Below are positions 56,748 through 64,000 of a stretch of 64,000 bases of DNA, one piece after another (within the stretch, counting starts at the first letter, position 1; each line of letters starts with the position of its first letter). A program made the translations under genes and the position numbers. The notes under the pieces are model-generated. The model was not told the DNA's origin and ran no database searches. It worked only from the letters and a program-made list of their open reading frames with translations. Origin of the DNA: Gigaspora rosea (taxonomy: Eukaryota > Glomeromycota > Glomeromycetes > Diversisporales > Gigasporaceae); NCBI GenBank assembly GCA_003550325.1, contig QKWP01000276.1, positions 144,122 through 208,121 on the forward strand. Reading direction: 5' to 3'.

Positions 56748-58034
56748 ATGGCAACAAAAATATTTACGGGCGATACGCCCGAATTAATGGAGATTATTCT
56801 CAATAATCTAAGTAATGAAATTTATTCCTTATACTCATGCGCACTTGTGAACCGGCATTTGTGCGAAATGTCAATTCCTATTCTTTGGCAGGATCCATTT
56901 TTATTCAAACGAAGAAATCCTTCATTCATTTCTCAATATTTTTCGTTTCTTGGCAAAGACGAAAAACTCGGTTTAAAAAACTTTGGGATAAATATAGAAA
57001 TTTCCAAACCACTATTTGATTATGCCAAATTTTTAAAGGTTCTTAGTTTATCTAATTTAGGATATAAAGTTAAACAATGGACCGATCTCAAACATCTCGA
57101 GCTTGACGATTCATCAAAGATGCACATTATTAATTTACTAATCAAATTATTTGCTGAGAGTGGGGCTACTTTGCACAAATTAGATTTATTTTTTATTGAT
57201 TATGAAATTAATCTTGAAATCTTCTACTCCTTAGAACAACATGAGATATTTTTTTCACAGCTTGAAAATTTATATTTAAATACGGCATCACGCTTAAACA
57301 CTGAATGCACTGCTACATTACTAAGAACCTTGGCAAAAAATGCAACAAAAATTAGTTCTTTGCAACTTGAAAGACCTTACTCTGAACATGAACCACAATT
57401 ATTCCATATCCAGCCTCTTATACGCATGATTAAATCACAAGAGCAACTTAAGAAAGTTAGTTTAAATGGGTTAGATTCTACACAATTCTATGCCATAATT
57501 ACAGCTTTAGAGAGTCAAAAAAACTCATTACAAGAAATTATGATAGACCATTGTAAATATGACGCAAAGTCCGAGTTGTTGAAAAATTATAAAAACTTAG
57601 AAAGATTTCATATTAGGGTTTCCTACCATCCAGATCAGTTGAAAATGGTAAATCGTAAATTAAGTAATTTAGAGGTAGCTGACGAACAAATTGATGCGTC
57701 AACTATGGTACATATTTTAGAAAAGTCCGGCACATTTTTACAACGATTAACACTTGATTCAGTAGAAAATATTTTGAATGAAAATTTATTAATTGAAGCA
57801 CTTAAGTCCTGTCCAAACATTAGATATCTCGACATTTCAGGTATTGAGTTTTCCAAACAATTTATAGCGCTTATTGGAACTTTGCAAAATCTTTTTTTCC
57901 TCAAATTATGGTTCTATGGTGATATTGATGATGATGATGATGATGATGATGAACTGACAATGCTAGTAACGCAGTTTGCAAAAGTATTGCCGTTAACCTT
58001 GCAATATCTTGATTTGAAAGACAATACATCATGA
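56748..58034 (+). CDS. F-box/leucine-rich-repeat protein, copy B (shortened C-terminus)
   Basis: A 428-residue open frame, uninterrupted through the F-box (TGDTPELMEIILNN, CALVNRHLCEMSIPILWQD), the irregular LRRs (LENLYLN, ISSLQLERP, LKKVSLNGL, LSNLEVADE, LQRLTLDS, FLKLWFY, LQYLDLKD) and an acidic DIDDDDDDDDEL stretch. The stop at 58032-58034 replaces the W of SWLDSY in copy A, removing about 48 C-terminal residues whose coding remains are still visible to about 58212. Copies A and B are close at the DNA level. Likely role: SCF substrate receptor; target unknown. This is the best candidate for a working F-box gene here. Confidence 0.85.
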   Translation: MATKIFTGDTPELMEIILNNLSNEIYSLYSCALVNRHLCEMSIPILWQDPFLFKRRNPSFISQYFSFLGKDEKLGLKNFGINIEISKPLFDYAKFLKVLSLSNLGYKVKQWTDLKHLELDDSSKMHIINLLIKLFAESGATLHKLDLFFIDYEINLEIFYSLEQHEIFFSQLENLYLNTASRLNTECTATLLRTLAKNATKISSLQLERPYSEHEPQLFHIQPLIRMIKSQEQLKKVSLNGLDSTQFYAIITALESQKNSLQEIMIDHCKYDAKSELLKNYKNLERFHIRVSYHPDQLKMVNRKLSNLEVADEQIDASTMVHILEKSGTFLQRLTLDSVENILNENLLIEALKSCPNIRYLDISGIEFSKQFIALIGTLQNLFFLKLWFYGDIDDDDDDDDELTMLVTQFAKVLPLTLQYLDLKDNTS

Positions 58035-59748
58035 CTAGAATCATATATAGACATTTTTCTCAAACATTGCAAAGTACCTTTAAGAAAGCTGTCAATTGGT
58101 GATCTTTATGATGAAGAAAGGTACTAAAGTGATAGTCGAATTTTACAAACGAGATAAAACTTTGGATTATGTGGGTGTAGAGGGAAATTTAAATTTAATT
58201 AGATTTAATTGATAATATTAAAAAACAAATGGAATGATATGCTACATTAGTACCATGTGATCATATTGTTGTTAAGGCTACCCCAAGTTAATTCTTTGTT
58301 TAGTATAACATAAAATACTTTGCAAAAGGTGGGATAATGTTATCTATATAAACACTAAAACATTGGAATCGTAACTTTTTTTTATTCCGCTTTATTTAGT
58401 CTTTTTTTTTTGCATTTGTACAGTGTGTTACATTTTTATTTTAAAATCTGATTGAATAAAAATCATAAATTTTGTGCCAAGTCTATAACACATTTTTAAA
58501 TTTGCCACAAAAAAGTTTAGAAAAATAATTTTAAGAATAACTAAGTCATTTCCGATTTGGCTGAACGAATACTATAAAATAGTAAAATTGTTTAAATTCC
58601 AAATCATTGAAATAGATTAGTTGTTCACGAATCATTATCGTTACATGGTGAATATTCGTTCGCAGTTATTTGTTCCTTTTTCATTAATTTTGACTTAAAA
58701 AAATTAACGTTCATAATATTCATTTAAGAAAAATATCCAAAATACATCGGCCATGAAATATTGGAATTATACTAATAAATAATGGCTTATTTTCAACTCT
58801 GTTAGGCATCGTTTAATGACTAGAGAATCTTATTTTATTGTTCCGATTTATAATTTTACAAAAACGCTATTTAAAAAATTCTACTTATTTCGAAATACTT
58901 GATTAAAAAAACAAATGATTTGTACATCATTTATTTGATAATAAATACGCATCTTATTTTGTCAAAATAAGAATTACGAATTTTAATTCTGAAACCCCTT
59001 AATGTTCAATGTCATTGCCGCAGCATCCAATCAATCAATTCGATAGTGATGTCGATTGTTAGTAATCTTCTGCTCTGGCAAGCTCATAGATATCGGATAT
59101 ACAATAAATTTTATAAGCAATCAGGTTTTAAATTATCTAGATATTAGAACTTTCTCAATCGACATCCGTACCTATCTTCGGCAAATAACCAATACGGTAT
59201 TATGTTCCTTCTTGACATGTCATAACATATTTAGTTACGAAAGACAATAAAAAAAGCATTTTTTATAGTGATCGTCATGCACTTTAATCGAGACAAAATC
59301 TGTTAAACAATTCTTTACAACAGATAAATATAGTACAATGTGATGCATATCGTGTTGATTAAGTGCAGAAATTCACGTTTTTACTGCGTTTAATACATTG
59401 CCCAATTAGTTTAGAAGACAAAATACATGCATTGAAACCTAAATCATACTTTTATTGAAATTGATAATTTAAGAAATATGAACCTTAATGTGTACTTGAT
59501 TATCAGCTTGGCGTAATCTATAGCCAAGTTACACATTAAAATTAAATTATCGACTTCAATAAATTTAAGTCTTTAATTTCATTGTCTACAATTTGTTCTA
59601 TAAGTTGTGATTGTGGTTTTTACATTCTTGCGCCGTACGTACGTACGTACGTAATCAGATTCCAATGTTACGTATTTATTTATAAATAACCTATGTTGTA
59701 TAGCAGATATTGATCTTCAAACCCGTTCTTTCTCGCTAATTCAAATTC
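58035..59748. other. F-box copy B 3' flank and copy C upstream region
   Basis: 58035-58212 is the untranslated former C-terminus of copy B. 58213-58825 matches the flank of copy A. 58965-59410 matches upstream DNA of copies B and A (GCAGCATCCAATCAATCAATT, TTCACGTTTTTACTGCGTTT). Near 59460-59565 an imperfect inverted repeat occurs. TACGTACGTACGTAC lies at about 59637, just before copy C. No other gene. Confidence 0.55.
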
Positions 59749-60917
59749 ATGGCAACAAAAATATTTACGGGCGATATGCCCGAATCAATGAAGATTATTC
59801 TCAATAATCTAAGTTATGAAATTGATTCCTTATATTCATGCGCATTTGTGAACCGGCATTGGTGTAAAATGTCAATTCCTATTCTTTGGCAGGATCCATT
59901 TTCATTCAAACGAAGAAATCCTTCATTCATTTCTCAATATTTTTCGTTTCTTGGCGAAGACGAAAAACTCGGTTTAAAAAACTTTGGGATAGAGATAGAA
60001 ATTTCCAAACCACTATTTGATTATACCAGATTTTTAAAGGTTCTAAGTCTATCTGATTTAGAATATAAAGTTAAACAATGGACCGATCTCAAGCGCCTCA
60101 AGTTTGACAATTCATCGAAGATTCACATTATTAATTTATTATTCAAATTATTTGCTGAGAGTGAGGCTACTTTGCACAGATTAGATTTTTTTTCTTTGCA
60201 ACTTGAACCACAATTATCCCATATCGATTCTCTTATATGTATGATTAAATCACAAAAGCAACTTAAGCAAGTTAGTTTAAATTGTTTAGATTCTACACAA
60301 TTCTACGGCATCATTACAGCTTTAGAGAGTCAAAAAAACTCATTACAAGAAGTTATAATAGAAAATTGTAAATACAACGCAAAGTCCGAGTTGTTTAAAA
60401 ATTATAAAAACTTAGAAACACTTCATATTAGGTTTTTCTACTGTCCATATCTGTTGAAAGTAGTAAATTGTAAAGTTAGAAATTTAGAGGTAGCTGACGG
60501 AGAAATTGGTTCGTCAACTATTGTACATATTTTAGAAAAGTCTGGCACATTTTTACAACGATTAACACTTGAATCAGTAGTAAAACCTATTTTGAATGAA
60601 AATTTATTAATTGAAGCACTTAAGTCCTTCTGTCCAAAATTAACTATCTCGACATTTCAAAACGTATTGAGTTTTCCAAACAATTTATAGTGCTTATTGG
60701 ATCTTTACAAAAACTTCAATTCCTCAAATTAGCTTTTTATTATAATGACGACGACGAAGATGACGACGACGAAGGACTGGCAATGCTAGTAACGCAGCTA
60801 GCAAAAGCATTGCCGTTAACCTTGCAATATCTTAACTTAGATAATATGTGGCTAGAATCATATATAGACATTTTTCTCAAATATTGCAAAATACCTTTAA
60901 AAAAGCTGTCAATTGGT

Positions 60918-62513
60918 AGAAAAAGATACCGTTGGCGGAAATCCCGTGATCCACGTGATCCCTATAAAATGAAAAAAATAAAAAAAATAATAATAATAAA
61001 CAAACGAGACCTGGAGCAGCCCCAAAACAAGTCCAGCCCCTTCGAAAAGCCCTACGAAATAGCAAGAAAAGCAAGACAAAGACAGTGCAGAATCGTGAGC
61101 GAACTAAGGTCTGCAGGTTGGAACGGGCACCCAAAGACCTCGGTACAGAAGAAAAGACCCGTGGAAAGCTTAGCTCACCAGACCAAGCAAATCCCAAAGA
61201 AGCAACTTCGAAATGTTTGTTGCTTAGGACAAACAAATAAAAAGGCAAATTCAGATAAAATTGGTTGTGGCCGTGAAGTATGTCGTCATAGTCGCGTAAG
61301 AAAAGCGACTTGTGCGAAATTTTAAAAAAATGACGCGACAAAGATGACGAGTGCGATAGAGATTTTTTTCTTTTTCTTTCTTTTTTCTTCTTTCAATTTC
61401 TTTATAAATAGAATGGCATTTCCTAGTGATGAGGGCCGATATCAAATTCTCGGACCGACCCGGCTGCTAAAATTAATCGGCCCGGTCGACCGGGCCGATC
61501 ATATTGTAAAAATCTTTGTCAAACAAGAATGCAAAATAGGCTTATAATTTGATCTTCTCAATATGAAAGTAATTAGAATTACACCACAATACTTGTGCAA
61601 TATTCGATTACTAAAAAAATTACACTATGTAGATGCTTGAGATAATGATAGTAGTTGATCTCAAAAATCGACTTTAGTTAATCATCAACACATCATAAGC
61701 ACACATACAATATAATGTAACATAAATTACAAATAGTAGGATCTACTATATCTGCGAATAAGAATGGTTATAAGCCATTTATGGCCGGTGATATACCGGG
61801 TTATTTTCTCATGGTTGGAAATAAAAGGGATAATGTATGATGGTGGTTTACTAACTTATAATCGATAATCAGTGCTTTAATCAGCGAAAAGAACATGCAA
61901 TCAGAACTCCTAATTGACTAGTTGAATTTATAAATAGACGTCGACTATTAGATTTTGGTTGGATAGATGATTATCGACTGCAAGCACTAACTTGAGAATG
62001 TTCTACGTGTGATTTAGTTATTAATTATAAGTTATACAATGAAATTCTATCAGGCGAAAAAATTTAACTATATCCTGGCCGGGCTGACCTGTAGGGATAT
62101 GGGTCAAGGGCCGACCCGCCCGGCGGATGGGCCGAGGTCAGTCCGTATCACTAGCATTTCCTTGTTGAATGTCCCGCTTGCCATCGCTATTTGGGACAAA
62201 GGCTAAAACCCTACCAAAGAGCAATCAGAACTATAAGAGCATTTCGCCCAAGTTGTAGGGATATCGAATATCGAATCCACAACAACGTTTAATAAAAAAA
62301 TTGGAGTTTTTCTATAAAAATCGTTAACCCGTGACCTTGACAAATTTGTTCATTCGTTATAATCGTTTATCGTTTACCCGTAACAAACCAATTCGCCTTA
62401 CTTTGCCAAATCTCTTTCACATCTCTTTGGTTTTGTTGCGTGGTTGGTTGTGTGTGTTGTTGTTGTTTTTTTTGATAGTGACCATTTCGCCCTTGTAGAT
62501 CGGCCCCTAGCAA
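60918..62513. mobile_element. Foreign, exon-like insert in F-box copy C
   Basis: Bounded by comparison with copy B; no terminal repeats found. 60918-61340 is far richer in G+C than its surroundings and is open on the plus strand (basic, RDPRDPYKMKK) and partly on the minus strand. An acceptor-like pyrimidine tract plus TTTTATAG lies on the minus strand at about 60960-61000. A TATA-like TTTATAAATAGAATG occurs at about 61400. This looks like captured gene fragments, but no protein family is recognised. A hAT MITE (61424-62153) is nested inside. Confidence 0.45.
61424..62153. mobile_element. hAT element nested in the insert
   Basis: Ends TAGTGATGAGGGCCG and, reversed, TAGTGATACGGAC, 730 bp, flanked by a perfect 8-bp duplication GCATTTCC (61416-61423, 62154-62161). 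Near the left end is a perfect 24-bp palindrome centred on GGTCGACC (61476-61499), and near the right end GGCCGACCCGCCCGG words. No transposase. Confidence 0.9.
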
Positions 62514-62626
62514 TATTAAAGTAATAGTCGAATTCTACAAATGAAATGAAACTTTGTATTACGTGGGTGTAGAGAGAAATTTAAATTTAATTATATTTAA
62601 TTGATAAGGCCACGCAAAGTTTAATT

Positions 62627-62692
62627 GATTTCAATTTTTTTTGGACATATGTCCAATTGAAATTGGACATATGTCCAAAAAAAATTGAAATC
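62627..62692. repeat. Perfect 66-bp palindrome
   Basis: Two 32-base arms, exactly complementary, with a 2-base loop. Each arm contains GGACATATGTCC, itself a palindrome. It lies just after the residual tail of F-box copy C. Confidence 0.95.
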
Positions 62693-62929
62693 AGTTGGAC
62701 ATTGTGATATGCCATCCCTGGACAATTTAGTATTATAAATAATTTATATTTATTCCTTGGGTACTATGTAACAACCCGTGCTTTTTCTCCTAGGTTATTC
62801 ACGCTGATCTATATGAAAATCTCATGATATTCATATAGAATATTTTTATATTTTTTAAGTTATAGTATGTTGTCAAAATGATTTAAACTTTGGTTTAAAT
62901 TTACATTGGCGAAAGTATCATTTTTATTT

Positions 62930-63130
62930 ATTGTGGCAGATTATAATGAAATCCAGATTAAAATAAAATTATAGTATAAAATCTCGAAAACTAAATTTTT
63001 TTGGGGTGCATTTTTTAGGGTTAGGGTTTAGGATTAAGGTTAGTTTTAAAAAAAATTATAAAAACAAGTATTAGTGGGTTTTAGAAGGTTAGCAGGTTAA
63101 GTAGAAAATGTAGATTTCATTTTAAATTAT
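62930..63130 (-). repeat. Dispersed repeat, inverted copy of 26305-26500
   Basis: Same blocks in reverse order and complement: TTTTTTAGGGTTAGGGTTTA, TTAGTGGGTTTTAGAAGGTT, AGCAGGTTAAGTAGAAAATG, ATTTCATTTTAAATTATGAT. A TTATTCACGCTGATC near 62795 resembles the start of the Helitron-like element at 26868. Confidence 0.7.
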
Positions 63131-63169
63131 GATCTCCAACATTTATTATTTTTTTCAAACATTTAAACA

Positions 63170-64000
63170 AAATATTTTAAATCTTATTAATTGTTATGAT
63201 ATGATTTTAGAGAGAATTTTTTGTGCAATAGTTCTATTTGGGGCAAATGAGTTAAATTCTTTTGGCCAGTACAATAATACTATTTGTGGCTGGCACAATA
63301 GTCCCATTTAAAACAAAAATATTAAAAATTCTCTTGGTTAATGTAATAGTACATTAGCACGAAAAGTTTTTAAATTATTTTGGTTAATTTAATTGTACAT
63401 ATTATTGAGGGCAAAAAGTTTTAAAATTCTCTTAACTTTACAATAATATGTTTTTGTTTTTTTTTTGAATATTGTGACAAGCAAAAGATTTTGAAAATTC
63501 ATTTTTATAATTTGAAAAAGGTTTTATGCTAGCATGAATACTTTTTGCTAAAGTTTTAAATTCTTTTTGCTAACTAAAATTCTCATGAGTGATGCAATAG
63601 CACTAATAAGGTTATAGGTTTTTAAAATTCTGTTGGCTGCTACAATAGTATTTTTTAGAACAAAAGGTTTTTTAAACCTTTTGTCCTAAAAAATGCTATC
63701 ATGCCCTCCAAAAGAATTTTAAAAAATTCTTTTGGCAGGTATAGCAGTACTCTTTAGACAAAAGCTTAGCTGACAAGTAGTATTATTTAAGGTAAAATTT
63801 AAAGCTTTTGGCTGCTATTATTTAGAGTAAAATTTTAAAAATTACAAGTACTATTTAGAAAGGCTTTAAAATTTACTTGTTATTTAAGTGAAAGGTTTTG
63901 AATTCTTGATTGGTACAATAGTCTAATTAAAGTGGAAGTTTTTAAATTCTTAGCTAGTATAAATTGATAGATCAAAAAATTTTTTGTAATCAAAGAATAA
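63170..64000. repeat. Degenerate tandem repeat running to the window end
   Basis: About ten diverged units of 60-90 bp built from ACAATAGT-TATTT, then a GCAAAAGTTTTTAAAATTCT-like stretch and TTTGGCT. A hairpin (ACAAAAGGTTT / AAACCTTTTGT) lies at about 63660-63685. No gene recognised; the frame at 63129-63311 is part of the repeat. Confidence 0.6.

Larger units (their letters stand above)
44787..58825. repeat. Segmental duplication unit B
   Basis: Direct copy of unit A, enlarged by insertions at 46565-47436, 48327-48952, 50162-51824, 52411-52560 and 56295-56577. Unit A has the empty site for each. The junction with unit A is near 44787 (TTGTCAAAAAATTTAATATC). Confidence 0.85.
59749..62605 (+). 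pseudogene. F-box/leucine-rich-repeat gene, copy C, broken and chimeric
   Basis: MATKIFTGDMPESMKIILNN begins as in copies A and B. An in-frame deletion removes about 60 residues of the first LRRs (between LHRLDF and LQLEPQLSHID). A frameshift near 60640 (SFCPKLTIS) breaks the F-box frame; the next piece (60690 on) restores it (QKLQFLKLAFY, LQYLNLDN, LKKLSIG). From about 60918 a foreign segment replaces the C-terminus, and the original tail resumes near 62514 (AAAGTAATAGTCGAATTCTA, then GTGGGTGTAGAGAGAAATTT). As written the last frame runs on into the insert as a basic stretch (KRYRWRKSRDPRDPYK). Confidence 0.85.

Noticed and set aside
57635-57904. 89-residue minus-strand protein
   Set aside because: Antisense to the LRR part of F-box copy B.
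60877-61341. Translation elongation factor fragment (DHVDHG on minus strand)
   Set aside because: The resemblance is six residues long and lacks the following GKT, so it is probably chance.

Overview
The window looks like nuclear DNA of an arbuscular mycorrhizal fungus (Glomeromycotina, Rhizophagus-like). This is inferred from three things: very high A+T content with short GT-AG introns; host genes of types expanded in those fungi (F-box/leucine-rich-repeat proteins and small TKL-like kinases); and a transposon load that includes DUF6570/PIF1 Helitrons, Tc1/mariner, hAT and PIF/Harbinger elements. Recognition is from memory of these families; no search was run.

1-28 kb is almost entirely mobile DNA. 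It opens with a Helitron 3' end and a decayed Helitron DUF6570-PIF1 gene. A Tc1/mariner-like element (4145-11715) is split by a 6.3 kb LINE (5183-11465, minus strand) flanked by a 16-bp target duplication. Then come a tandem repeat, a second Tc1-like element with a PIF/Harbinger MITE inside it, an F-box gene relic, a CACGTG-rich TIR element, a broken Ty3/Gypsy fossil carrying two hAT MITEs, a minus-strand Helitron 3' end, several more MITEs and a 1.07 kb near-perfect palindrome.

28-32.6 kb holds the best single host gene, a seven-exon small-GTPase-like gene (28021-29706) with a MITE in its second intron. It is followed directly by about 11 tandem ~90-bp units. Most of these carry a splice acceptor, exactly three bases and a splice donor. 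A MITE and a Tc1/mariner deletion derivative interrupt or end this array.

33.9-62.6 kb is a tandem segmental duplication. Unit A (about 33936-44786) and unit B (about 44787-58825) each contain fragments of a cysteine-rich membrane protein gene (+), a kinase-TLDc fusion gene (-) and an F-box/LRR gene (+). A partial third unit carries a broken F-box gene. Unit B has gained several elements whose empty sites survive in unit A, so their target duplications can be read directly. All kinase copies are frame-broken. F-box copy A has one extra base in a homopolymer, copy B has an early stop and copy C is a chimera.

A recurring theme is that MITEs with different ends and different target-duplication lengths share an internal module: a TTAGGG-like tract followed by a conserved TAGTAAAATTGC box. 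The most interesting signals are the splice-site array, this shared module, the kinase-TLDc fusion and the duplication with filled and empty sites.
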